In this document: one piece after another, positions 44,017 through 52,757 of the stretch
Layout: each line of letters begins with the position of its first letter
Numbering within the stretch: position 1 is the stretch's first letter
NCBI RefSeq assembly: GCF_000830885.1
Contig: NZ_CP006951.1
Span: 186,001-250,000, forward strand
DNA length: 64,000 bases
Direction: 5' to 3'
Source of the DNA: Dehalococcoides mccartyi CG5
GTDB taxonomy: Bacteria > Chloroflexota > Dehalococcoidia > Dehalococcoidales > Dehalococcoidaceae
The notes under the pieces: model-generated
What the model was told of the DNA's origin: nothing
The model's database searches: none
Seen by the model: the letters and a program-made list of their open reading frames with translations, nothing else
Program-made: the position numbers and the translations under genes

Positions 44017-44053
44017 ACAGGGCTGCGGTGCTTAACCGCAGCCCTGTTTCTTT
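44017..44053 (+). terminator. Terminator after ftsZ
   Basis: ACAGGGCTGCGGT (44017-44029) and ACCGCAGCCCTGT (44035-44047) form a 13-bp stem with a 5-nt loop, followed by TTCTTTG. It ends the mraZ-rsmH-ftsA-ftsZ transcript. Confidence 0.9.
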
Positions 44054-44076
44054 GTAAAAATAAGACTATTTACGTA

Positions 44077-44130
44077 TTGACTACCACTATCCCTTGTGTT
44101 AATCTATCTGCGCAACACAATATACAGTGT
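44077..44130 (+). promoter_or_regulatory. nrdR-nrdJ promoter with tandem NrdR boxes
   Basis: TTGACT (44077-44082) and TAATCT (44100-44105) are 17 nt apart. CCACTATCCCTTGTGT (44084-44099) fills the spacer and ACACAATATACAGTGT (44115-44130) lies at the transcript start. Both fit the NrdR box (ACACwATATATwGTGT), the second very closely. Their 31-nt centre spacing equals three helical turns, as in known tandem NrdR sites. Confidence 0.85.
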
Positions 44131-44141
44131 TGGAGGGTGAA

Positions 44142-44669
44142 ATGAATTGTCCTTATTGCAGTCACCCGGATTCCAAGGTGATAGACTCCAGAGATGTAGA
44201 TGACGGGGTACGCCGAAGGCGTGAGTGTGTGGTTTGCGGCCAGAGGTTTACTACCTATGAACGTTTTCAGCCAGCCGGTCTCTTTGTGGTTAAGAAAGAC
44301 CAGCGGCGTGAAGAGTTTAACAAGGAAAAGTTGCTGAGCGGTCTCAGACGTGCCTGTGAGAAACGCCCTTTGCCAGCCGGGGCGGTGGACAAGGTGGCGG
44401 GGGATATAGAGGCCGAACTTTACAATATGGGCAAGGCCGAAATACCCAGTACCCTTTTGGGAGATATGGTTATGGAAAGGCTGAAAATGCTGGATAATAT
44501 TGCCTATGTGCGCTTTGCCAGCGTCTACCGTGAGTTTACTGATATTACCCAGCTGAAAAAGGTAGTAGACAATTTGGTAAACGGACAGGACGAGGGCATA
44601 CACAAAGGGCAACTTAGTTTGTTGCCTGAAGATAAGGCGGTCCCCAAGACCAGATACCAAAGGAGATAA
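44142..44669 (+). CDS. nrdR: Transcriptional repressor NrdR
   Basis: About 175 residues: N-terminal zinc finger MNCPYCSHPDSKVIDSR...RRRRECVVCGQRFTTYE, then an ATP-cone (about 50-140, VVKKDQRREEFNKEKLLSGL). NrdR senses dATP/ATP and represses ribonucleotide reductase genes. The ATG at 44142 has GGAGGG 4 nt upstream. It lies one base before nrdJ, and NrdR boxes precede it, so the pair is autoregulated. Confidence 0.96.
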   Translation: MNCPYCSHPDSKVIDSRDVDDGVRRRRECVVCGQRFTTYERFQPAGLFVVKKDQRREEFNKEKLLSGLRRACEKRPLPAGAVDKVAGDIEAELYNMGKAEIPSTLLGDMVMERLKMLDNIAYVRFASVYREFTDITQLKKVVDNLVNGQDEGIHKGQLSLLPEDKAVPKTRYQRR

Positions 44670-44670
44670 C

Positions 44671-47271
44671 ATGGTAAATCACGTAAGCGGTAAGAAACCA
44701 ACTCCGGTTAATCGCAACCGCGTGGCCAGGGCTATGTTTGTAGCTGCGGCCTCAATGGGTATTTCTGATAGAGTCCAGATAGAAACACTTATCAGCCAGC
44801 TTATAAAAAGGCTGGAAAAGCCGGTAGGATTGCCTGGCATGGAAGATTTGTTGCCCAGTGATTTAAAAGCCCCTGCGGTACTGGCCACAGATGATGAGAT
44901 AGATATAATGGTCAAAGAGGTGCTGGACGCAGGTAACAAGGACAAGCAAAATCAAATTGAGACCCAAGCCAAGGAGGAAGAACCGATGCCGGTAAAAGTA
45001 CAAGTTAAATCTGAAATGAAGGCAGATGCCAGAACTGAGGGGCTGAAGCTTACAGATAATGCCATGTGCGTGCTGGAACGCCGCTATCTGAAAAAAGACA
45101 AGCAGGGCAAATCTACCGAAACAGTTGAGGATATGTTTCGCCGGGTTGCCCGCACTATTGCCATGGGGGAGCTTATTTATAACCCCAAGGCAGACGTAAG
45201 AAGCCGTGAAGACGAGTTTTTTAACCTGATGACTCGTCTGGAGTTTCTGCCCAATTCGCCCACCCTTATGAATGCCGGACGTGAGCTAGGGCAGCTTTCA
45301 GCCTGTTTCGTACTGCCGGTAGATGATTCGATAGAGTCTATTTTTGATGCCGTGAAGCACACCGCCATGATACATAAGAGCGGCGGCGGCACCGGTTTCT
45401 CATTCTCCCGCCTGCGTCCAGAACAAGACCGGGTGGGTACTACCGGAGGGGTTGCCAGCGGGCCTGTATCCTTCATGCGTGCCTTTGATGTGGCAACTGA
45501 TGTTATCAAGCAGGGTGGAACCAGAAGGGGCGCCAATATGGCTATCCTGAGTATTGACCACCCTGATATTATGAAATTTGTCCATGCCAAGGATAAAGCC
45601 GGAGTGCTGACTAACTTTAATTTGTCGGTAGCCATTACCGATAAATTTATGCAGGCGGTAAAAGACGGGGTTGATTATGATTTGTTAAACCCCCATAACG
45701 GCGAAGTTGTTTCCAGTCTGAATGCTTCCGAAGTGTTTAACAAGATTGTTCATATGGCTTGGAAGACTGGTGATCCGGGTATTGTCTTTATTGACCGCAT
45801 AAATGCTTACAATCCCACTCCCCAGCTGGGGCGGATTGAAAGCACCAATCCTTGCGGTGAACAGCCTTTGCTGCCTTATGAATCCTGCAACTTGGGGTCA
45901 ATAAACCTGTCACGTATGGTGACTGTAAGCGGAGGCCAAAATACCGTTGATTATAAAAAGCTGAGCCGGGTTATAAAGAGTGCCGTTCGTTTTCTGGATA
46001 ATGTCATAGACGTAAATAAATTCCCCCTGCCTCAGATTGATGAGATGACCAAGAAGAGCCGCAAGATTGGTCTGGGAGTGATGGGTTTTGCGGATATGCT
46101 TTTGGAACTGGGTGTGCCGTACAATTCGGAAAACTCAATAAAGCTGGCAGAGGAGATAATGTGCTTTGTAAATGACGAAGCCCACAAATTCTCGTCAGAA
46201 CTGGCGGTGGAGAGGGGCGTTTTCCCGGCCTATCGCGGGAGTATTTATGAGAAGAGCGGTCGCCCTATGCGGAACGCTTCCTGTACCACCATTGCACCCA
46301 CCGGTACTTTGTCTATTATTGCGGGATGTTCTTCAGGTATTGAACCCCATTTTGCCTTGTGCTTTACCCGCAATATTCTGGACGGAACTAAGCTGATAGA
46401 GGTTAACCCTTATTTTGAGAGGGCGGCTAAAGAAGGCGGATATTATTCCGAGGAGCTTATTAAATCTTTGGCGGAAGGGGCGCATCTGGATGAGGTTGAT
46501 GTGCCGCAGGACGCCAAAGACCTGTTCGTAACCGCCCACCAGATTGTGCCGGAGTGGCATGTGCGCATACAGGCGGCTTTCCAGAAATGCACTGATAACG
46601 CCGTTTCCAAAACAGTAAACTTTTCCCGTGACGCAGGGGAATGTGATGTGGCTGAGGTCTACAAAATGGCTCATGCCCGCAATTTGAAGGGTATTACTAT
46701 CTATCGTGACGGCAGCCGCGAAGACCAGCCTATGTCTACCGGCAAGGCTGAAAATAAAATTGAAACTCCGGCTGTTGCTGTAAACCCGAATTTGATGCCC
46801 CGTAAACGTTCCAAAGTAACCCAGGGTATTACCGAAAGGGTTACTACGGGTTGCGGATATATTTACGTTACTGTAAACTCTGACGAGCATGGAATTTGTG
46901 AGGTGTTTTCCTCACTGGGCAAGGCCGGAGGTTGTGCTTCCGCCCAACTTGAATCCACCTGCCGGCTTATTTCGCTGGCCTTGCGCTCTGGTATGGAAGT
47001 AGCTTCGGTGGTTAAACAGCTTAGAGGTATTCGCTGCCCTTCCATTGCATGGGATGACAGCAAAGCTGTATTAAGCTGTGCTGATGCGATTGCCAGTGTG
47101 CTGGAGAAACATGTAAACGGTTACAGTCAGCCAGTGGCGGCTTCAGCCAAAACCGGGAGTGTAAGCGGGCTGGTCAGGAACATAGCAGGGCAATGCCCTG
47201 AATGCGGCAGTATTCTGGTTTATCAGGAAGGGTGCTTCATTTGCCCCGGTTGCGGTTATACTAAATGTTAA
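44671..47271 (+). CDS. nrdJ: Adenosylcobalamin-dependent class II ribonucleotide reductase
   Basis: An 866-residue enzyme that reduces ribonucleotides using adenosylcobalamin. After about 130 N-terminal residues comes the barrel with SPTLMNAGRELGQLSACFVLP, the catalytic TNPCGEQPL (Asn393, Cys395, Glu397), redox Cys406 in ESCNLGS and the IAPTGTLS loop. Residues about 715-820 match the TSCPD domain, and the end is a zinc ribbon (CPECGSILVYQEGCFICPGCGY). No class I or III enzyme is seen in the window, so B12 supply is essential for dNTP synthesis. Start AAGGAG-ATAAC-ATG. Confidence 0.97.
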   Translation: MVNHVSGKKPTPVNRNRVARAMFVAAASMGISDRVQIETLISQLIKRLEKPVGLPGMEDLLPSDLKAPAVLATDDEIDIMVKEVLDAGNKDKQNQIETQAKEEEPMPVKVQVKSEMKADARTEGLKLTDNAMCVLERRYLKKDKQGKSTETVEDMFRRVARTIAMGELIYNPKADVRSREDEFFNLMTRLEFLPNSPTLMNAGRELGQLSACFVLPVDDSIESIFDAVKHTAMIHKSGGGTGFSFSRLRPEQDRVGTTGGVASGPVSFMRAFDVATDVIKQGGTRRGANMAILSIDHPDIMKFVHAKDKAGVLTNFNLSVAITDKFMQAVKDGVDYDLLNPHNGEVVSSLNASEVFNKIVHMAWKTGDPGIVFIDRINAYNPTPQLGRIESTNPCGEQPLLPYESCNLGSINLSRMVTVSGGQNTVDYKKLSRVIKSAVRFLDNVIDVNKFPLPQIDEMTKKSRKIGLGVMGFADMLLELGVPYNSENSIKLAEEIMCFVNDEAHKFSSELAVERGVFPAYRGSIYEKSGRPMRNASCTTIAPTGTLSIIAGCSSGIEPHFALCFTRNILDGTKLIEVNPYFERAAKEGGYYSEELIKSLAEGAHLDEVDVPQDAKDLFVTAHQIVPEWHVRIQAAFQKCTDNAVSKTVNFSRDAGECDVAEVYKMAHARNLKGITIYRDGSREDQPMSTGKAENKIETPAVAVNPNLMPRKRSKVTQGITERVTTGCGYIYVTVNSDEHGICEVFSSLGKAGGCASAQLESTCRLISLALRSGMEVASVVKQLRGIRCPSIAWDDSKAVLSCADAIASVLEKHVNGYSQPVAASAKTGSVSGLVRNIAGQCPECGSILVYQEGCFICPGCGYTKC

Positions 47272-47291
47272 AAAATATTGGAGGATATAAA

Positions 47292-47384
47292 ATGGAAAAC
47301 ACTAAGGATATGCTGGCTCTGGTACTGGTTGCTGCTGGCTTCATGTATCTCATGATAGTCACTGTGGCTGGCTTGATCGCCTAG
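47292..47384 (+). CDS. 30-residue membrane peptide after nrdJ
   Basis: TTGGAGG lies 7 nt before ATG 47292. The 30-codon frame has a short polar start (MENTKDM) and one hydrophobic helix (LALVLVAAGFMYLMIVTVAG). A terminator follows after 25 nt, so it would be the last gene of the nrdR-nrdJ transcript. Ribosome site, clean helix and placement make a real small protein plausible; its function is unknown. Confidence 0.55.
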   Translation: MENTKDMLALVLVAAGFMYLMIVTVAGLIA

Positions 47385-47408
47385 CCGTATTCTAATTAGA
47401 TTAGGTAT

Positions 47409-47451
47409 AAAAACACCTTTCCTGCCTTAAAAACAGGATAGGTGTTTTTTT
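47409..47451 (+). terminator. Terminator after nrdJ and the small peptide
   Basis: AAAAACACCTTTCCTG (47409-47424) pairs, with one mismatch, with CAGGATAGGTGTTTTTTT (47434-47451) around CCTTAAAAA. The 3' arm ends in a run of seven T. Confidence 0.88.
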
Positions 47452-47500
47452 ATCTCAAATAATATATTATAGAATCAAGTCTATACATGAGTGGTGATTG

Positions 47501-48085
47501 ATGACGGATACACTTGAAAGGGTGATGATATTTATAGATGGTAGTAACATGTACCACTATCTCAAATCCCATTTTCAAAGAACTGATATAGATTTTGGTT
47601 GTTTTTGCTCCAAGATTGCCGGACACAGGCGTTTAGTCCGTATTTATTATTACAATGCCGAGGTAGGCCGCAAGGAAGAGCCGGAGCGTTTTAATGACCA
47701 GAAAAAGTTTTTTACCAGTCTGGAAAAAATACCCTATATGGAGCTTCGGCTGGGAAGGTTGGTATATTCAGGTTGGCCTGCTACACCCCCATATGAAAAA
47801 GGGGTAGATGTATTGCTGTCTACCGATATGCTCAGCCATGGATTCAAGAATAATTTTGATACAGCCATACTGGTTGCTGGGGACAGTGATTTTGTGAGTG
47901 CCCTTCAGGCAGTCAAGGATAATGGCAAAAACGTGGAGGTAGCCCTTTTCGGCAAGGAAAGTACCTCTGTGGAACTTCGTAAAGTGGCGGACAAGATTAT
48001 TGCGGTAGACGGGCGTCTGCTGCGTAACTGCTGGAAACAGCAAAGAAACAATTATGGCACGCAAAGACCGCCTCAAGAATCGTAA
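47501..48085 (+). CDS. NYN-domain protein (PIN-like nuclease, LabA/DUF88 type)
   Basis: About 194 residues. MIFIDGSNMYHYL carries the first catalytic Asp; KGVDVLLSTDMLSH and LVAGDSDFVSALQAVKDNGKNVEV carry the others. NYN domains are PIN-like ribonucleases, often with RNA-processing roles. The basic, glutamine-rich tail may bind RNA. ATG 47501 is chosen over TTG 47498. It overlaps the next gene by 32 nt, suggesting coupled expression. Confidence 0.85.
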   Translation: MTDTLERVMIFIDGSNMYHYLKSHFQRTDIDFGCFCSKIAGHRRLVRIYYYNAEVGRKEEPERFNDQKKFFTSLEKIPYMELRLGRLVYSGWPATPPYEKGVDVLLSTDMLSHGFKNNFDTAILVAGDSDFVSALQAVKDNGKNVEVALFGKESTSVELRKVADKIIAVDGRLLRNCWKQQRNNYGTQRPPQES

Positions 48086-49688
48086 AGAGCTTTCACGCAC
48101 ACGGGTTTCATATGCCTCTTCCCAGAGGGTAGCCGGTGAAAGCGGAGTTGTTATTAAGGACTGGGGCGGCAGATTGCCTCTGGCGGTTGCATATCCCAAT
48201 TCTTACTACGTGGGCATGTCAAATCTGGGACTTCATACCCTTTACCGCCTGATAAATAACTATCCGGAATATCTGGCCGAGAGATTTTTCTGGGAAGGCG
48301 GCACCGCCAAAGGCCGCCCGACTCTGAGTGTAGAATCACGCCGCCCTCTTACTGATTATGTAGCTCTCTTGTTTACTCTTTCCTACGAACTGGACTTTCT
48401 GAATATCCCCTCTATGCTGGCGGATTGCGGCATGCCGCTTTACGCCCGTGAACGGGACGAGGCTTTTCCGCTGGTTATCGGCGGAGGTGCCTGCATAATG
48501 TCTAACCCCGCACCGGCAGCTGATTTTTTTGACGTGTTTTGCATAGGTGAGGCAGAGGCTATTTTACCCGAGCTTCTGGCGGTGCTTTCCGAAACGGCAG
48601 GCGAATCTAAAGGTTTGATTCTGGAACGTTTGGCTAAAATACCCGGTTTGTATGTGCCGTCTATACCGCCAGAACAGCCGGTTGAAAGGGTATTTCCGTC
48701 TGAACTTACTCAGGGGGTGGGAACGGCGGTCTTCAGTACAGCTACCGAACTGGGCGAGATGTATCTGATGGAAGTGGAACGCGGCTGCGGACACCAGTGC
48801 CGTTTTTGCTTAGTAGCAGGGGTGTTTTGCCCTCTGCGTTACCACCCTTTGGAACTGCTGTTAAAACAGGCTGAAGAGGGAATGCTGAAACGCAAGAGGA
48901 TAGGTCTGGTGGGACCGGTGGTTAGTGACCATCCCCAGGTGACTGAACTTGTCTCCCGCTTGAGGAATATGGATTTTGGCTTAAGTGTAAGTTCGCTCAG
49001 GATAAAACCGCTGTCTGAAAAAATGCTGGACGAACTGGCACTTTCAGGTGTTTCCAGTTTGGCTATGGCACCAGAAGCCGGTTCTGAGAGGCTGAGACGG
49101 ATTATCCGCAAGGGTATAACCGAAGATGACATAATACGGGCAGCCGCTCTGGTGGCTGAAAAGGGTTTCCGCCAGCTAAAATTTTATTTCATGCTGGGGT
49201 TGCCGGGTGAGGCTGACGAAGATGTGGAAGAAATGATAGTACTGGCTGAAAAGGCTCAGCAGGCCATGTCTTCCAAGGGGCGTGGGGTAAGGCTTAGCCT
49301 GAATATTGCTCCCTTTGTGCCCAAACCTGCCACTCCTTTTCAGTGGCTGGGTATGGAAGATGCTGCCCTCATAAAGCGGCGGCTGGATACAATACGCTTA
49401 CGTCTGGAAGGGCAGGGGATAGAGGTTCGGGCTGAAAGCCCTGAAATGTCTCAGATTCAGGCGGTGCTTTCCAGAGGTGATTCAAGTCTTTCAAACCTGC
49501 TGGCAACGGCGGGAGGTGATTCACTGGCTTGCTGGAAGCGGGCAGCCAAATCACTTGAGATAGACAGCCAGTCTCTGGCTAAAACCCGGTTTGATTTGGC
49601 AGATGAACTGCCATGGCACATGCTGGAAAACCCGAAACAGCGGCAAAAACTGGAAACTGAATATAAAGCCGCTTTCAAAGAAATATAA
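48054..49688 (+). CDS. B12-binding-type radical SAM protein (TIGR03960-like)
   Basis: A 544-residue protein. The N-terminal 200 residues look like a degenerate B12-binding Rossmann fold (LPLAVAYPNSYYVGMSNLGLHTLY, FPLVIGGGACIMSNPAPAADFFDVFCIGEAE). The radical SAM barrel follows with EVERGCGHQCRFCLV (CxxxCxxC) and SLAMAPEAGSERLR. It resembles the uncharacterised TIGR03960 family, often encoded near ribosomal protein L21 in other bacteria but not here. The reaction is unknown; methylthiotransferase-like relatives act on RNA or protein. It ends inside a hairpin shared with the convergent yqeY operon. Confidence 0.85.
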   Translation: MARKDRLKNRKELSRTRVSYASSQRVAGESGVVIKDWGGRLPLAVAYPNSYYVGMSNLGLHTLYRLINNYPEYLAERFFWEGGTAKGRPTLSVESRRPLTDYVALLFTLSYELDFLNIPSMLADCGMPLYARERDEAFPLVIGGGACIMSNPAPAADFFDVFCIGEAEAILPELLAVLSETAGESKGLILERLAKIPGLYVPSIPPEQPVERVFPSELTQGVGTAVFSTATELGEMYLMEVERGCGHQCRFCLVAGVFCPLRYHPLELLLKQAEEGMLKRKRIGLVGPVVSDHPQVTELVSRLRNMDFGLSVSSLRIKPLSEKMLDELALSGVSSLAMAPEAGSERLRRIIRKGITEDDIIRAAALVAEKGFRQLKFYFMLGLPGEADEDVEEMIVLAEKAQQAMSSKGRGVRLSLNIAPFVPKPATPFQWLGMEDAALIKRRLDTIRLRLEGQGIEVRAESPEMSQIQAVLSRGDSSLSNLLATAGGDSLACWKRAAKSLEIDSQSLAKTRFDLADELPWHMLENPKQRQKLETEYKAAFKEI

Positions 49689-49689
49689 A

Positions 49690-49716
49690 AAGGGAGACTT
49701 TTTAAAGGTCTCCCTT
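49690..49716 (-). terminator. Terminator of rpsU-yqeY (reverse strand)
   Basis: AAGGGAGAC (49690-49698) pairs with GTCTCCCTT (49708-49716). On the reverse strand the stem is followed by TTTTTATATTT; on the forward strand there is no T-tract, so it serves mainly the reverse genes. Confidence 0.8.
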
Positions 49717-49736
49717 CCGGTTTAAGGTAATTAAAT

Positions 49737-50186
49737 TTAGTTATTCAGAAGTGCGGTTACGATGGCATTAACCATCTGTCCGTCGGCTTTGCCTTTTACC
49801 AGAGGCATTAACTTGCCCATTACTTTTCCCTTATCCTGAGGGGTGCTGGCACCTGTTTCCGAGATTACTTTTTTAATAATCAGGGTCAGTTCGGCTTCGC
49901 CCATCTGTTCCGGCATATAGGACTGGAGGATTTCCATTTCCTGCTGTTCTTTTTCAACCAGCTCAGGTCTGTTTGCCTGCTTATAGGCGTCTATGCTTTC
50001 GCGCCTTTGCTTTATCTCCTTGGCTATTACCCCGATGATTTCCTCATCTGTAAAGGTTTTCTGCTTGGCTATTTCAGCATAACTGATGGCTGAAACCAGC
50101 ATACGGAGTACAGAACACTTCAGTTTTTCACCTTGTCGCAGAGAAAGTTTGACCTCTTCGCCAAACTTTTCTTTCAAAGTTGGCAT
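49737..50186 (-). CDS. GatB/YqeY domain protein
   Basis: A 149-residue YqeY-like protein: LKEKFGEEVKLSLRQGEKLKCSVLRMLVSAI, a helical middle and the C-terminal GKVMGKLMPLVKGKADGQMVNAIV, related to the tail domain of the amidotransferase subunit GatB and thought to bind tRNA. It starts 1 nt after rpsU, a common pairing. Confidence 0.93.
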   Translation of the reverse strand: MPTLKEKFGEEVKLSLRQGEKLKCSVLRMLVSAISYAEIAKQKTFTDEEIIGVIAKEIKQRRESIDAYKQANRPELVEKEQQEMEILQSYMPEQMGEAELTLIIKKVISETGASTPQDKGKVMGKLMPLVKGKADGQMVNAIVTALLNN

Positions 50187-50187
50187 T

Positions 50188-50382
50188 TTAGGTGGCCTTT
50201 CTGGCGGCTTTTATTGCCAAACGCCTTTTTGCGGCGTCCTTACGCTTGCGGCGGGTCGGGGGGCGTTCAAAGCGGGTGCGGCGACGTGCTTCGGAAAGAA
50301 TGCCGTCCTGCTGGACCTTGCGGTTAAAACGTTTGAGCATGCTTTCAAAGCTCTCGTTATTTTCGGGTCTAACGTCTGCCAT
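50188..50382 (-). CDS. rpsU: 30S ribosomal protein S21
   Basis: A 64-residue protein: ENNESFESMLKRFNRKVQQDGILSEARRR is the S21 core, followed by a very basic tail (PPTRRKRKDAAKRR). AAGGGGGTGAT precedes the ATG. Directly upstream of yqeY. Confidence 0.95.
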   Translation of the reverse strand: MADVRPENNESFESMLKRFNRKVQQDGILSEARRRTRFERPPTRRKRKDAAKRRLAIKAARKAT

Positions 50383-50497
50383 TTGTATATCACCCCCTTA
50401 CTTTGAAAAAAATGACCTAGAGAATCATTGTACTTGGATAGGGGGCTTAAGTCAAGATGTTCAAGCTAACTGGCTTTGGAAAATGCCCGGCAAAGAA

Positions 50498-50527
50498 GAA
50501 GCCCTCTCTTTTCAGGGAGAGGGCTTC
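50498..50527 (-). terminator. Terminator after the TIG-repeat surface protein
   Basis: GAAGCCCTCTC (50498-50508) and GAGAGGGCTTC (50517-50527) form an 11-bp stem with an 8-nt loop. Read on the reverse strand it is followed by TTCTTTG. Confidence 0.75.
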
Positions 50528-50554
50528 CAATAATACGTTTAATTCAGGAATTTT

Positions 50555-52321
50555 TTAGTAATCAGCGTTGCGGCGGCCGAGCCAGAAACCCAAAGCTAGC
50601 AACAAAAGACCACCGATACCAATCAGGACATAGGTAGCCCATGCGGGCAGGTCCAGGCTGAAGCCAACTGTGAAACTACCAGCGCCGGTATAAGCACTTG
50701 CGTTTCCAGCACCGTCCACAGCCTTGACTCTCCACCAGTAGGGGCTGTCTGAAGAAACACTCTCCAGCTTCTGGGCCTCAGTCATGGTGTAGGTGGAGTC
50801 GGTGAGATCTTTTATCTGGTAAAGAATGGTAGCAAAGTTTTCATCAGTGGCAATTTCCAGTACATAAGTAACACCACTGGGGTCAGTAACATCTTCCCAG
50901 TCAAAGACAACGGGCTGTTTAGCCTTAAGTCCCATCTCCGGGGTGAGAGGAGCAGGAGTGGCCGGAGCAGTGCCTTCAACAAAGAAGGTGAAGGCACTGC
51001 TGGTAGTGCCGGAGATAACGGTAATGGTGTGAGGTCCGGCAGTGGTAGCAGGAATTTTAAATATAAGGCTAAAACCGCCATTGCTATCAACTATGGGGCT
51101 GGGAGTAATAGTGAGTTGGGCACTGTCAAAGGTAACCAGTACGGTGTCATTGGCCTTAAGGCCTGAACCGGTTAGGGTAATTTCCTGTCCCACGCTACCG
51201 GGAGTGGAGGCGTTGTTGGTGGGGGACATGGTGATATTGGTGGTAACTGTAAGGGTGGTGGTAGCTATAACGCTGCCGTCTGTGGCAGATAGTGTGTAAA
51301 CTCCGGCTTGAACACCGGGTATTACAAAGGTAGTAGTAAAAGTGCCGCTAGTCAGGGCCACAGTAACACTCTGGCCGAAGTAGGTCAGGGTGACTGAACC
51401 GGTAGTATTAAAACCGCTGCCCTTTACGGTGATGCTCGTGCCCACCGTGCCGCTGGTGGGGGTTACCGATATTTTCTGGGCTATATCAAAAGTGGCCTGA
51501 GCGGATTTATTCCAGGCATCGTTAGCTGTAAGCGTATGGATGCCACGGGTCAGTGCCGGGATTGTGAAAGTGGTGCTGAAGCTGCCGTTTGAACCCACAG
51601 ATACACCTGCATTAGCAGCAGTGCCCGAATCTACGCTAATCTGGATGATACCTTCATAAAAACCGCTGCCGGTTACAGTTATGCTGTCACCTACCCCGGG
51701 GTTATCTGTTGAAAGGGTTATTTTGGGGTTAATAGTGAAATTAACCGGAGCAGTGCCGGGAGTGCCGCTATCATTGGCGGTGATGCTTAGTACCCCTTGT
51801 TTGGCCGGGGGTATGGTAATAGTACCGGATACAGTACCGGTACTGGAAGAGTTCAGGTGGGCAAAAGCAGTGGTACTGCCTGACAGGTAAAAATTGACTG
51901 TCGTGCTGGGGGCAAAACCGCTGCCGGTTACGGCTACACTATCACCCACGTAACCGGTGGCACTGGCCAGAGTTATGCTGGGAGTGACAGTAAAAGTGGC
52001 ACTGGCTACACTCTCCAGCCCGAGGGTGGAAACGGTATATGCGCCCCGTGTGACTGTAGTTGGAACAGTAAAACTACCGCTGGCACTGCCGCCACTTACG
52101 GTAGCAGTTGTGATTTGGGTTCCTCCAAATAATATCCAAGCAGTTGTGCCGTTTGTAGCAGTAGTTGCAATGCTAAAATTTACCAGACTTCCGGCCGGAC
52201 CGGAATTTGGATACAAAGTAATGCTGGCCGCTGCCGAAACCGGAGAAAGCGGCAAGGCTACAATCAGCAAGGCCAAGGTGGAAAACACCCCTAATACGCG
52301 AAGTAAAAATTTGTGTTTCAT
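50555..52321 (-). CDS. Cell-surface protein with IPT/TIG repeats and C-terminal anchor
   Basis: A 588-residue secreted protein. A signal peptide (about 1-30, ending SPVSAAA) is followed by about five Ig-like IPT/TIG repeats, each with a GxVGDSVAVTGSGF-type motif (four end in TGSGF, KGSGF or TGSGL). A fibronectin-III-like domain (about 440-540, WWRVKAVDGAGN) precedes a C-terminal membrane helix (about 556-578, YVLIGIGGLLLLALGFWLG) and a short RRNADY tail. It is strongly Ser/Thr/Gly-rich. It should be membrane-anchored on the outside and may belong to the S-layer-like coat of a bacterium without a murein wall. Confidence 0.85.
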   Translation of the reverse strand: MKHKFLLRVLGVFSTLALLIVALPLSPVSAAASITLYPNSGPAGSLVNFSIATTATNGTTAWILFGGTQITTATVSGGSASGSFTVPTTVTRGAYTVSTLGLESVASATFTVTPSITLASATGYVGDSVAVTGSGFAPSTTVNFYLSGSTTAFAHLNSSSTGTVSGTITIPPAKQGVLSITANDSGTPGTAPVNFTINPKITLSTDNPGVGDSITVTGSGFYEGIIQISVDSGTAANAGVSVGSNGSFSTTFTIPALTRGIHTLTANDAWNKSAQATFDIAQKISVTPTSGTVGTSITVKGSGFNTTGSVTLTYFGQSVTVALTSGTFTTTFVIPGVQAGVYTLSATDGSVIATTTLTVTTNITMSPTNNASTPGSVGQEITLTGSGLKANDTVLVTFDSAQLTITPSPIVDSNGGFSLIFKIPATTAGPHTITVISGTTSSAFTFFVEGTAPATPAPLTPEMGLKAKQPVVFDWEDVTDPSGVTYVLEIATDENFATILYQIKDLTDSTYTMTEAQKLESVSSDSPYWWRVKAVDGAGNASAYTGAGSFTVGFSLDLPAWATYVLIGIGGLLLLALGFWLGRRNADY

Positions 52322-52528
52322 TATCTGAGTTCTTTCAAGCCTCCTTATTTGAAAATAACATACCCTCTAAACTTGGGGCAATTATACCACAGAAGCCCTC
52401 CTATTCAAATAATTTACAAGCTGATTATGTCTATTTAATAAAACGACAAAATAGTCTTGAAGATATTAGAACATATGTGCTAAATTTAACCACTGCAAGC
52501 ACAGATTTTATTAAGAAGGATTGGAGAG

Positions 52529-52757
52529 ATGACCTTATTAGAGAATGATTTGAGAATAGAAGAAGCGGATTTGCTGCCTGAACTTACCTCATACCCTGAC
52601 CAGGGTTGTGAGTTTTCAAAAACTTGTTTGGGTTGTCCTTTGCCGGTGTGTATTTTTGACCAGCCGCGCGGCCGCCAGAGATGGCTGAAAAGGCAAAGGG
52701 ATAAGGAAATAGTAAGTTTATTTCAGCACGGGCAGTCTGAAAGGGAACTGGCAGAAT
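52529..52757 (+). pseudogene. Truncated phage-type HTH protein
   Basis: The first 76 codons from ATG 52529 make sense as a small regulator: CEFSKTCLGCPLPVCIFD (possible metal site) and then a basic helix with KEIVSLFQHGQSERELAE, the first half of a helix-turn-helix. From about 52757 the frame runs antisense through the terminase gene and its residues have no pattern, although it stays open to 52924. A deletion has joined this gene tail-to-tail with the terminase. Confidence 0.6.

Noticed and set aside
44070-44672. A 200-codon reverse frame across nrdR
   Set aside because: Antisense to nrdR and its NrdR boxes; no domain and no ribosome site.
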